From Acidovorax benzenivorans (GTDB lineage Bacteria > Pseudomonadota > Gammaproteobacteria > Burkholderiales > Burkholderiaceae_C), in NCBI RefSeq assembly GCF_028680575.1, contig NZ_JAPCKI010000001.1, positions 62,001-126,000 of the forward strand: DNA of 64,000 bases, in the 5' to 3' direction. Shown piece by piece: positions 27,213 to 34,846 of the stretch; positions within the stretch are counted from its first letter, which is position 1; every line of letters begins with the position of its first letter. A program made the position numbers and the translations under genes. Below the pieces are notes generated by a model. It searched no databases and had not been told where the DNA came from. It was given only the letters and a program-made list of their open reading frames with translations.

Positions 27213-27284
27213 GCGGTCCGCGGCCGCACGCTGATCGGCGGCAAGGGCTACCATGGCCCGTCATCCCAACCCCGGAGGTTCCGC

Positions 27285-27773
27285 ATGCCCACCAGCATCT
27301 ACGACTTTGAAGCCCAGCAGATGAACGGCAAGACCGTGCCCTTGTCGCAGTACGAAGGCAAGGTGCTGCTCATCGTCAACACCGCCAGCGCCTGCGGCTT
27401 CACGCCCCAGTTTGGTGGGCTGGAAGAGCTGCACAAGGAATACGCCGACAAAGGCCTTGTCGTTCTGGGCTTCCCCTGCAACCAGTTCGGCGCCCAGGAC
27501 CCCGGCAGCAACGACGAGATCGCCAGCTTCTGCCAGCTGAACTACGGCGTGAGCTTTCCGATGATGGCCAAGATCGACGTGAACGGCGCCAACGCCTCGC
27601 CCCTGTACCAGTGGCTCACCGCCGAGGCCCCCGGCCTGCTGGGCAGCAAGGCCATCAAGTGGAACTTCACCAAGTTCCTCGTCGGCAAAGACGGCCACGT
27701 GATCCGCCGCTATGCGCCACAGGATGCGCCGAAGAAGCTGGCGGGGGATATTGAGGCGGCGCTGGCGGGTTGA
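27285..27773 (+). CDS. Glutathione peroxidase family protein
   Basis: Thiol peroxidase of 162 residues that reduces peroxides (BtuE/Gpx type). Peroxidatic Cys37 lies in NTASACGFTPQ. Gln in GFPCNQFG, and Trp-Asn in IKWNFTKFL complete the catalytic tetrad. The Cys in FPCNQF could be the resolving residue, making it a thioredoxin-dependent form. A strong GGAGG-type site precedes the ATG. It stands alone, about 70 nt after the EamA gene. Confidence 0.92.
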   Translation: MPTSIYDFEAQQMNGKTVPLSQYEGKVLLIVNTASACGFTPQFGGLEELHKEYADKGLVVLGFPCNQFGAQDPGSNDEIASFCQLNYGVSFPMMAKIDVNGANASPLYQWLTAEAPGLLGSKAIKWNFTKFLVGKDGHVIRRYAPQDAPKKLAGDIEAALAG

Positions 27774-27901
27774 GAGGGGGACCCGCCCCGAAATACCGAT
27801 TTCAGCACCGGGGGCGCTGATGTACACGCTGTGTGGGCACCAATCTGCGCTGCAACGGCCATTTGCGGCCTCGAGCAGACATTGACTTGATTGGAGAACC
27901 G

Positions 27902-28171
27902 ATGGGATGGATCTGGATTGGCCTCGGTGCAATATTGCTCTGGATGGGATGGGATGCCGTCGGCAGGCTTAGGACAAAACGCCTGTCAAACCGTGAGATA
28001 GCGGAGCGGGTTTACGGTGCTGGCGCTCCAGAACTACCTGAGCACCTTGAGCTTCGAGTAAGAACAAGTTGGCTAATTCAAGGCTCTTCGCTTGCCTCGC
28101 TCATGGGGCTTGTCTTCTGCGCTTGCGGATTGGCATGTATCGTCGGCGGCATCGCGCTTATCTTGGAGTAG
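27902..28171 (+). CDS. Small membrane protein, unknown
   Basis: 89 residues with hydrophobic segments at the N-terminus (WIWIGLGAILLWMGW) and C-terminus (ASLMGLVFCACGLACIVGGIALIL), and a charged middle. The ATG at 27902 follows TTGGAGAACCG; a GTG at 27833 would add an unlikely extension. Codon use and base composition are less GC-rich than neighbours, so the gene may be a recent arrival. No family recognised. Confidence 0.6.
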   Translation: MGWIWIGLGAILLWMGWDAVGRLRTKRLSNREIAERVYGAGAPELPEHLELRVRTSWLIQGSSLASLMGLVFCACGLACIVGGIALILE

Positions 28172-28228
28172 CTCGCCGGGAAAAGATGTCAGCTTCGGGC
28201 CCATCCCCGTCTTCTGGCGTTTCTCCCC

Positions 28229-28963
28229 TCAGGTATTTGCCACTGCTCCCGGCGTAGTCCCCCCCTCCGCCGGTCGCCCCTCCATCTCCCCCTCCACCTT
28301 GCGCAGCAAGTCCGCCAGGGTCTTGCCGGGCTCCTGGCGGAACTGTTCGTCCAGCACGGTGATGGCCGAAATGCGGTCGATGCGGAAGCCGCGAAAGTCG
28401 TTGCGCAGCTCGCACCAGGCCGACAGTGTCCAGACCTTGCCCCAATAAAAGCAGCCCAGCGGGCGCAGGCGGCGCAGGCTGGGGCGGCCATTGACGTCGG
28501 CGTAGTCGATCTGCACCACGTGGCGGCTGTGCACTGCCTCGCGCAGGGTTTGCAGGGTAGCCTGCACGCGCGGGTCCGGGCCCACAGACGGCGCATACAA
28601 CGCCTGCGCCTCGGCCGCTACACGTGCGGCCGGGGGCAGCACCGACAGAATTTTGCCCAGCGCCCCTTCCACCTCGCGGGCCAGTCCAGCGTCGAGCCAG
28701 GTCTGGGCCAGACGTGCGGCCGCCACCAGGGCGTTGGCCTCGCCTTGGCTGAACATCAGTGGCGGCAACTCAAAGCCCGCGCCCAGGCGGTAGCCCACAC
28801 CGGCCTCGCCCTCAATGGGCACGCCCTGGTGCTGGAGGTCCGCCACATCGCGGTAGATGGTGCGGACCGAGACTTCGAGCCGCTCGGCCAGGAAGGCGGC
28901 CGTGGACAGGCGCCGCCCACGGATGAGCTGGACGATCTGAAAAAGGCGGTCGGCGCGGCGCAT
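28229..28963 (-). CDS. YafY-type HTH-11/WYL-domain transcriptional regulator
   Basis: 244-residue regulator. Residues 1-60 form the HTH (MRRADRLFQIVQLIRGRRLS...SVRTIYRDVADLQ). A WYL domain follows, with the core RRLRPLGCFYWGKVWTLSAWCELRNDFRGFRIDRI. WYL domains bind nucleic acid or small ligands. It lies next to the ATL-like and GyrI-like genes on the same strand, though a dispersed repeat separates them. It is my preferred candidate for the protein binding the CTGACA-N6-TGTCAG sites near 30183, 57045 and 59322; that link is inference. Confidence 0.88.
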   Translation of the reverse strand: MRRADRLFQIVQLIRGRRLSTAAFLAERLEVSVRTIYRDVADLQHQGVPIEGEAGVGYRLGAGFELPPLMFSQGEANALVAAARLAQTWLDAGLAREVEGALGKILSVLPPAARVAAEAQALYAPSVGPDPRVQATLQTLREAVHSRHVVQIDYADVNGRPSLRRLRPLGCFYWGKVWTLSAWCELRNDFRGFRIDRISAITVLDEQFRQEPGKTLADLLRKVEGEMEGRPAEGGTTPGAVANT

Positions 28964-28980
28964 GGGCGGGATGGATTTAC

Positions 28981-29038
28981 GGTTTTTGGCTGCTACCGCT
29001 TGATCTATAAGCGCTATCAGCTATTAAATATATAGCAA
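28981..29038. repeat. Comamonadaceae intergenic repeat copy
   Basis: GGCTGCTACCGCTTGAT, CTATAAGCGCTATCAGC, TATTAAATATATAGCAACC. It separates the WYL regulator from the ATL-like gene. Confidence 0.7.
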
Positions 29039-29062
29039 CCATGCGTAAGCCAGCGAGTGCCA

Positions 29063-29587
29063 CTATGCAGCACCACCCCGGCGCCCCCGGCGAGCGGTGG
29101 CAACAGGGCGGTACCCCGGCCCATCCTGCACACGCAGTAGGCGGCCTTGCTGCACGACCACGTGGCCTTCAGCCTCCAGGCGTTCCATCTGACGCTCAAC
29201 CCCGCCAGGATACTTGGGGTTGAGACTGCCATCGGCCTTGAGCGTGCGCCAGTATGGCGTGGGCGCGGTATCGCCCGCGCGCTCGGCCTCGTCGGCCGCA
29301 CGAGCCACCAGCGTGGCAAAGATGCCCGTGGTCACCACGCAGCCCGCGTTCACCCCCTGCGCCACCGCCAGCTCGGCCGCAAGGGCCCGCACAGTCATGA
29401 GCTGCCCTGGCGGGATGCGGCGCATGGCAGCGTCTACGTCTTGCGGGGAAGGCACGACAATGAGCCCTTCGCCCAGCTGCTGCTTCTTCGGCTCGGGAAT
29501 CGGTTTGATCTGAGGTAGGTGCTTGTAAGCCGCCAGCTTGCTGCGCCAGGGCGTGGTGCTTTGCGACGAGGAGCGTGGTGTAGGCAT
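29063..29587 (-). CDS. MGMT/ATL-like DNA-binding domain protein lacking the acceptor cysteine
   Basis: 174 residues resembling the C-terminal domain of O6-alkylguanine-DNA alkyltransferases. IPPGQLMTVRALAAEL (58-73) matches the helix-turn-helix entry, and PYWRTLKADGSLNPKYPGGV (111-130) matches the PCHRV active-site region. The reactive Cys is replaced, as in alkyltransferase-like (ATL) proteins, which flag alkylated bases for excision repair instead of repairing them. N-terminal ~45 residues are basic and unrelated. It is followed 26 nt from the GyrI-like gene, with which it likely forms an operon. Confidence 0.72.
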   Translation of the reverse strand: MPTPRSSSQSTTPWRSKLAAYKHLPQIKPIPEPKKQQLGEGLIVVPSPQDVDAAMRRIPPGQLMTVRALAAELAVAQGVNAGCVVTTGIFATLVARAADEAERAGDTAPTPYWRTLKADGSLNPKYPGGVERQMERLEAEGHVVVQQGRLLRVQDGPGYRPVATARRGRRGGAA

Positions 29588-29613
29588 GGCGGAGCACTCT
29601 GCGAACGCCGGGA

Positions 29614-30096
29614 CTACGACTTAACGCCGATGTGGATGGCAACCTTGTCCGGGCCCTCGTAGGCCTCGAAGTCGGTAGCAAAGCGACGCTGCACCTGAGG
29701 GTTCTCGGCAAAGTAATGCCAGATGCGGACCCAAGTGTCGATCACCATCTGCGGCATGTCGCCCTGGCCGGTGAAGACCAGGTAGTCGCCTTCCTGAATA
29801 TCGATGCGGGCGGCACCGGGCACAGCCTGAGCCCGATCCGGGTCAGCCACGGCCACACCGGCGGTCACATCGAAAGCGCCATGTTCGTTGGACTCGTAGC
29901 CGCTGTACACACCGAAGATACGCCCGTCGTCGCCCCGGCTGGGCAATTTGCGCTCCCAGCTCTGACTGAAAAATCGGTTCCACAGGCCTCCGAGGCGTGC
30001 GATCGCGGGGTTCATCTCTTCGCTGTTGCGCGTGCGCACGGCAATACCGGCCACACTGAATGCGGGAATCTGGAGGGTGTCAGGGGTAGCAGTCAT
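29614..30096 (-). CDS. GyrI-like / effector-binding domain protein
   Basis: 160-residue stand-alone small-molecule binding domain (the fold at the C-terminus of Rob/BmrR-type regulators). Features: SVAGIAVRTRNSEEM at the start, FGVYSGYESNEHGAFDVTAGVAV, and GDYLVFTGQGDMPQMVIDTWVRIW, a typical GyrI-like sequence. The ATG at 30096 has AGAGGACC upstream; a TTG 21 nt earlier is unlikely. It has no DNA-binding part, so it may sequester toxic compounds. The palindrome at 30183-30200 lies about 87 nt upstream of its start. Confidence 0.85.
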   Translation of the reverse strand: MTATPDTLQIPAFSVAGIAVRTRNSEEMNPAIARLGGLWNRFFSQSWERKLPSRGDDGRIFGVYSGYESNEHGAFDVTAGVAVADPDRAQAVPGAARIDIQEGDYLVFTGQGDMPQMVIDTWVRIWHYFAENPQVQRRFATDFEAYEGPDKVAIHIGVKS

Positions 30097-30182
30097 GGGC
30101 AGGTCCTCTCTGGTCAATGAATGGAATCAACGGATGCGCCGACAACGCGCAACTGCAAGGGAGGAATGGTGCAGACCCACTG

Positions 30183-30200
30183 CTGACAGCCTGATGTCAG
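30183..30200 (-). promoter_or_regulatory. CTGACA-N6-TGTCAG operator, copy A
   Basis: 18-bp palindrome upstream of the GyrI-like gene. Read on the minus strand it is followed by CAG, 8 nt, then CACCAT, an 11-nt gap identical to that at copies B (57045) and C (59322). The surrounding 290 nt (30097-30386) hold no other convincing feature. Confidence 0.7.
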
Positions 30201-30386
30201 TAGGGTACAAATGCCTACGCGCCAGGCGATGGGCTGCTGACAAAGGGGCCAGCTCCGCGCCTTCAGGCATGGGAGTCGGCGAATCAGCGGAATGCGTGTG
30301 CAACGGTTGTGGTGTTGTTGTGGCGCAGACCGTACTTTCGGTACGGCCAGACGCGACAACAACGCCAGAAGCGCTTGTCAGTGGCG

Positions 30387-30683
30387 TTACCTCTGTTGCT
30401 CCACGAGGACGGAGGTGGCCCGGCGCACCAGTGGCAGCACCAGCAGCAGCGTTGGGAACGCCACCAGCCAGGACAGCGCCCAGGAACTCATCCAGAGACG
30501 GGGCACGTCCATCGACAAGCCCACCACACGCAGGGTGCTGATCAGGGACACGATGAAGGTCATGAGCAGCGAAAGCAGCAGCGGCGTGACCCAGGCCGCA
30601 GAACGCGCAGGGAGTTTGCGCAGGCCGAAAAAGGTCCTGGAGGACGAGGACGCAGGGGTGCGAAGAGACGAGGGTTGGTTCAT
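30387..30683 (-). CDS. DUF2798 family membrane protein
   Basis: 98 residues. The N-terminus is Ser-rich, then comes the DUF2798 block: LPARSAAWVTPLLLSLLMTF (TM1) and WMSSWALSWLVAFPTLLLVL (TM2), ending PLVRRATS. Family members are small two-TM inner-membrane proteins of unknown role. The start at 30683 is chosen; upstream open frame is low-complexity and GC-skewed. Confidence 0.8.
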   Translation of the reverse strand: MNQPSSLRTPASSSSRTFFGLRKLPARSAAWVTPLLLSLLMTFIVSLISTLRVVGLSMDVPRLWMSSWALSWLVAFPTLLLVLPLVRRATSVLVEQQR

Positions 30684-30856
30684 TGAAGTTCCAGAAAGCA
30701 AACCGGTCAAGCAAGGCGCCGCCCCCAGCCCGCCCGCACGACCTGCCGTGCCACTTGCGGACCGAGGACCACCACCCCGGCAGGGCCGGTGTTGGTTGGC
30801 GCGTTGATTGACGTAAACGCTTACGGCAACCCATGAACCGGGTCGCAACTAGGATT

Positions 30857-31513
30857 CTAAGCCGTCCGCGCGTACGCCCTGGGGCGCTGTGCTGCGCCCT
30901 GCAGATGGCCTGCAATGTGCTCAGCCACGGCCCCCGCGTGGGTCACGGCCAGATCGTGGCCACCGCCCGCCAGCACGTGCATCTGGCTGTGGGGCAGCAG
31001 CCCGGACAAACGCTGCCCCACGGTAGTGGGGCTGATAGCGTCCGCATCCCCCCAGAAAAGCAGGGTGGGTGCCTGCACCGAGGGCAGGCGGGCGGACAGG
31101 TCCAGGCGCACATCGGCCATCCACTGTGGAAACGCGGGATTGGATTGCAGGAAGCCTGGGCGCCAATCCTCGGGGTGCAGATCGTCAATGGGGACTCCGC
31201 CCGAAGTCGCCACCAGCACCAGGTGCGTCAGCCACTCGGGCCGCTCCAGTGCGGCCAGCAGGGCCACCACGCCTCCCATCGATTGCGCAATGAGCGCGCA
31301 GGGCCGGTCCATGTGCACCGTGGTGGCCTCCACGAGGTCCTGCATATCCCGGGCGCCCGTGGCGGGCAAGTCGGCCGGGGACGCGGCGCCAAACCACGGC
31401 CAGCCGAGCAGCACCCGCGCCGCAGGCTGCGGTAATGCACCCGCCACGGGCTGCCAGAAGGCGGGATTGCCCCCGACGCCGGGGAGGAAGATGAGTTTTT
31501 CAGGCACGCGCAT
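30857..31513 (-). CDS. Alpha/beta hydrolase
   Basis: 218-residue hydrolase of the alpha/beta fold. The nucleophile is S78 in AQSMGG. Asp in LLFWGDADAISP and His in GGGHDLAVTH complete the triad. The N-terminal LIFLPGVGGNPAFW gives the oxyanion loop. Small size and lack of a cap domain suggest an esterase acting on small esters. No operon partners. Confidence 0.86.
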   Translation of the reverse strand: MRVPEKLIFLPGVGGNPAFWQPVAGALPQPAARVLLGWPWFGAASPADLPATGARDMQDLVEATTVHMDRPCALIAQSMGGVVALLAALERPEWLTHLVLVATSGGVPIDDLHPEDWRPGFLQSNPAFPQWMADVRLDLSARLPSVQAPTLLFWGDADAISPTTVGQRLSGLLPHSQMHVLAGGGHDLAVTHAGAVAEHIAGHLQGAAQRPRAYARTA

Positions 31514-31599
31514 CGCAGTCTTTCAAACGCCCATGCAGGTGGCACTGGCCACCAACACGCACGTGGTCACACCCAACAGCGCAGCCTGCAGCCGGCCGG

Positions 31600-32526
31600 T
31601 TATGCGCCTTCGGGCGCAGGTGTTGTTGCCGTTGCTGCGGCGGCCGCCGATGCCAACCGGCGCGCACGCTCCAGCTGCTGCCCCACCGTGCGGGGCACCA
31701 TGCCGTACATGTCCGCAAAGGCATCCAGCGTCTGGCCGCTGGCTTCAAAGGCGCGCAGCAGGGCTTCGTCCTTGGCGTTGCGGGCCGACCATTCGGCAAA
31801 GGCTTCCTCCAGGATGGCGTTGGCGGCTTCGTCGCGGCTCAACACCAGCCCGGTATAGGCCTCGCGCGTGAGGCCCGAAGCCTCGAACGCGGCCATCATG
31901 CGGTTGCGCAGCTTGGGCAGCAGGTCTTCGGTGGCACGCGCCTTCTTGCGGCGGTAGACCTCCAGCAGCGCGTGGTGCACGTGCTCGGGGGCCATGTCTT
32001 CCACGGGCTGGCCTTGCAGGTCGTGGCGCTTGTCACCCGCCGCCACGCTTTGCAGATAGCGCGTGGAGCGGGTGTGCAGGCCCAGCGCCACTTTGAGCGC
32101 CTCGCGCTCGAACAGCTCGGGGTGGGCCGCCAGGATGTCCTGGAAGATGCCGCGCTTGAGCGGGCGGAACACGGCACCAAACAGGTGGGGGTAGAGCCCC
32201 GCCAGCTGCTCCAGCGCGGGGTGCACGCGTTGCGGCGCGCGTGGGCCTGCTCCCGGGCCACCTGCGGGCGCTGCGGCGTCTGCCGCGCCGCCAGCGCTGG
32301 CACGGCCCTGTGGCGCCTGGCGCCCTTCGGGTTTGCGGCGGTTGCGGCCGCCCCGGCGCGAGCCGTCCTGGCGCCGCTGGGGCGCACCGGCTTCGGCCGG
32401 CGCAGCAGGTTCAGAGGCCGCCACGGCGACCGCAGCAGCCTCGGTCGGCACAGGCGCTGCCTGGGGAGCGGCAGGCGCGACGGGTGCGGTTTGGGGTTGT
32501 TCTTGTGCGGACACGGAGTCGGTCAT
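31600..32526 (-). CDS. proQ: ProQ/FinO-domain RNA chaperone
   Basis: RNA-binding protein, 308 residues, longer than E. coli ProQ (232). A disordered Ala/Pro/Arg/Gly-rich N-terminus (~1-110) is followed by the ProQ/FinO core (~115-215) with LYPHLFGAVFRPLKRGIFQDI and ALKVALGLHTRSTRYLQSV. A C-terminal helical region (~220-308) is typical of betaproteobacterial forms (DALLRAFEASGQTLDAFADMYGM). It would bind structured 3' ends of sRNAs and mRNAs. The start at 32526 is the first ATG before the disordered region. Confidence 0.87.
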   Translation of the reverse strand: MTDSVSAQEQPQTAPVAPAAPQAAPVPTEAAAVAVAASEPAAPAEAGAPQRRQDGSRRGGRNRRKPEGRQAPQGRASAGGAADAAAPAGGPGAGPRAPQRVHPALEQLAGLYPHLFGAVFRPLKRGIFQDILAAHPELFEREALKVALGLHTRSTRYLQSVAAGDKRHDLQGQPVEDMAPEHVHHALLEVYRRKKARATEDLLPKLRNRMMAAFEASGLTREAYTGLVLSRDEAANAILEEAFAEWSARNAKDEALLRAFEASGQTLDAFADMYGMVPRTVGQQLERARRLASAAAAATATTPAPEGA

Positions 32527-32656
32527 GGCAGTGCAGTTCGGGGGCAAAAGGGAGACGACAAAACCCTCGATCATGCCAGCGTTGGGTCGGCGGGCGCGAA
32601 ACAGCCTGTAGCGGCAGCCTGATTGCCCCCTTGCCAGCGCGTCAAGACAGGCAGGG

Positions 32657-33919
32657 TCAGCCCAGGCGCAGCGCCTCGTCCAGCACCTCCACCCAGTGCC
32701 GTACCGGCGTGCCGGTACCGCTTTGCAGGTGGGTGATGCAGCCGATGTTGGCCGATAGGATCATGTCGGGCGGCTGATTGCCAAAGGCCTCGCCGAGCAC
32801 GTCGAGCTTGCGGTCGCGCAGCTGGTGAGACAGGTCGGGGTTGAGCACCGAATACGTGCCGGCCGAGCCGCAGCACAGGTGGGCATCGTTGCGCGCCGTG
32901 CGCAGCTTGAAGCCGAGCTGGTTCAGGTGCGCCTCGACCCCGCCGCGCAGTTTCTGGCCGTGCTGCAGCGTGCAGGGGGGGTGGTAGGCAAACAGGGTAT
33001 CGGGCCGCTGCACGCGCCCGGCGAGCTTGTCCGCCAACTCGGGCAACAGGTCGGGCAGCAGCTCCGACAGGTCGCGCGTGAGGGCGCTGATGCGCTCGGC
33101 CTTGGCTGCGTACAACGCGTCGTCCTTCAGGATGTGGCCGTATTCCTTGACGGTGACACCGCAGCCTGAGGCGTTCATGACGATGGCCTCGACCCCACCC
33201 GCCCCGTCCGGGTCCACCAGAGGCCACCAGGCGTCGATGTTGGCGCGCATCTCGGCCTTGCCGCCCTCCTGGTCGTTGAGGTGGAACTTGACGGCGCCGC
33301 AGCAACCCGCCTTGGGCGCGATCACGGTCTGGATGCCCACGGCGTCGAGCACACGGGCAGTGGCGGTGTTGATGTTGGGCATCATGGCCGGTTGCACGCA
33401 GCCCGCCAGCAAAAGCACCTTGCGCGCATGTTCGCGCGTGGGCCAGGCCCCCGCCTGCTGGGGTGCGGGCACCTTGGCCTTCAGCGCTTCGGGCAGCAGG
33501 CCGCGCACCATTTGCCCTGCCTTCATGGCGGGGGCAAACAGGGGCGAGGGCAGGCCTTCCTTCAGCGCCCAGCGCAGGGCTTTTTCGCCCACGGGGCGGG
33601 GCACTTTTTCATCGACGATCTTGCGGCCAATGTCCACCAGGTGGCCGTATTGCACACCGCTAGGGCAAGTGCTTTCGCAGTTGCGGCAGGTGAGGCACCG
33701 GTCCAGGTGCATCTGGGTCTTGCGGGTGGGCGTCTCGCCTTCGAGCACCTGCTTGATGAGGTAGATGCGGCCGCGCGGGCCGTCCAGCTCGTCGCCCAGC
33801 AGCTGGTAGGTGGGGCAGGTAGCGGTGCAAAAGCCGCAGTGCACACATTTGCGCAAGATGGATTCGGCCTCCAGGCCATCGGCGCGGGCGGCGTATTCGG
33901 GGGCGAGCTGGGTCTGCAT
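32657..33919 (-). CDS. glcF: Glycolate oxidase iron-sulfur subunit
   Basis: 420-residue subunit carrying two 4Fe-4S clusters: CVHCGFCTATCP near residue 25 and CLTCRNCESTCP near 76. Two CCG-domain repeats follow (GCCGAVKFHL and LCCGSAGTYS). It passes electrons from GlcD/GlcE to the quinone pool. The start at 33919 precedes QTQLAPEYAARADG; the open frame continues upstream but only as a shadow of the next gene. It is separated from glcE by a DUF1275 gene. Confidence 0.93.
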   Translation of the reverse strand: MQTQLAPEYAARADGLEAESILRKCVHCGFCTATCPTYQLLGDELDGPRGRIYLIKQVLEGETPTRKTQMHLDRCLTCRNCESTCPSGVQYGHLVDIGRKIVDEKVPRPVGEKALRWALKEGLPSPLFAPAMKAGQMVRGLLPEALKAKVPAPQQAGAWPTREHARKVLLLAGCVQPAMMPNINTATARVLDAVGIQTVIAPKAGCCGAVKFHLNDQEGGKAEMRANIDAWWPLVDPDGAGGVEAIVMNASGCGVTVKEYGHILKDDALYAAKAERISALTRDLSELLPDLLPELADKLAGRVQRPDTLFAYHPPCTLQHGQKLRGGVEAHLNQLGFKLRTARNDAHLCCGSAGTYSVLNPDLSHQLRDRKLDVLGEAFGNQPPDMILSANIGCITHLQSGTGTPVRHWVEVLDEALRLG

Positions 33920-33969
33920 GGTGCGTGCTGGATCAAAACGAAAACGAAAACCGGCCGGGCCAACCCGGA

Positions 33970-34818
33970 TCAGCGGGGCGGGTGCGCGTCGGGATGGGGT
34001 TGCGCAGGCGCGGCAGGTGCATGGGGGGCCGTGGGCGGCAACGGTGCTGCAGCGCCCGTGCGCCACTGCACCAGCAACTGCTGCAGCCGTTCGCGGTCGG
34101 CCCACAGGGGCGGCAGCGACAAGGCCAGCAGCACCAAGGCCAGGGGCACGACAAAAATGAACCCCACATGCTTGAAGCCGGCGGCACCCACCAGCCCTCC
34201 GGCGAGGAACATGCTCACCAGCCCCGCAAACAGCCGCAGCCGCTCGCGGTTGGCCCGCACCTGCTGCTCGGGCGCGGTGCCCTGGCGGTTCCAGTAGAGC
34301 ATCTTGCCCATCTCGATGCCCAGGTCGGTCACCACTCCGGTCATGTGGGTGGTGCGGATCTGCGCGGACGACATCTTGGTGACCACGGCGTTCTGCAAGC
34401 CCATGAGGTAGGCCAACAACAGCACCGTGAGCGGCACCGAAAACGGCGTACGCCACCCCAGGGTGATGGCGCCAATCATCCCGAACAGCAGCATCAGCGC
34501 AGCCTCGATCAGCAGCGGCAGCGCGTAGGTACTGCGCAGGTGGTGGTGGCGCGCCCAGTTGACCAGAATGGCCGTGCTGCCCGCGCCGGACATGAACGCC
34601 CACAGCGCCCCCACTGCGCCCAACACCAGCTTCATGTTGCCCAGCACCAGGTTGTCGGCCAGGGACGAAAGAAACCCCGTCATGTGCGAGGTGTACATGT
34701 GCACCACCAAGAACCCGCCCGCATTCACCGCCCCCGCGTTGAAGGCCAGCAGCAGGCCCAGCACGCGGTTGCTGGCGACGGTGCGGCGGTGTCCGGTGAG
34801 ATGAAGAAGGCGACGCAT
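33970..34818 (-). CDS. YoaK/DUF1275 family membrane protein
   Basis: 282 residues with about six hydrophobic segments. FNAGAVNAGGFLVVHMYTSHMTGFLSSLADNLVLG and LLAYLMGLQNAVVTKMSSAQIRTTHMTG are partial DUF1275 hallmarks. The start is set at the ATG at 34818, 28 nt after the glcE stop; a longer frame starts with TTG inside glcE. The function is unknown. Its position between glcE and glcF suggests co-transcription and perhaps transport of glycolate or a related compound, which is inference. Confidence 0.8.
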   Translation of the reverse strand: MRRLLHLTGHRRTVASNRVLGLLLAFNAGAVNAGGFLVVHMYTSHMTGFLSSLADNLVLGNMKLVLGAVGALWAFMSGAGSTAILVNWARHHHLRSTYALPLLIEAALMLLFGMIGAITLGWRTPFSVPLTVLLLAYLMGLQNAVVTKMSSAQIRTTHMTGVVTDLGIEMGKMLYWNRQGTAPEQQVRANRERLRLFAGLVSMFLAGGLVGAAGFKHVGFIFVVPLALVLLALSLPPLWADRERLQQLLVQWRTGAAAPLPPTAPHAPAAPAQPHPDAHPPR

Positions 34819-34846
34819 GCGAAGCAGAACGGTGATGGCGGTGCGG

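Noticed and set aside
30114-30362. 82-codon minus-strand frame in the gap upstream of the GyrI-like gene
   Set aside because: No ribosome site, no recognisable composition, and it contains the palindromic operator.
33920-34603. Apparent N-terminal extension of GlcF
   Set aside because: The frame simply lacks stops while crossing the DUF1275 gene on the same strand in another frame. GlcF similarity begins at 33919.
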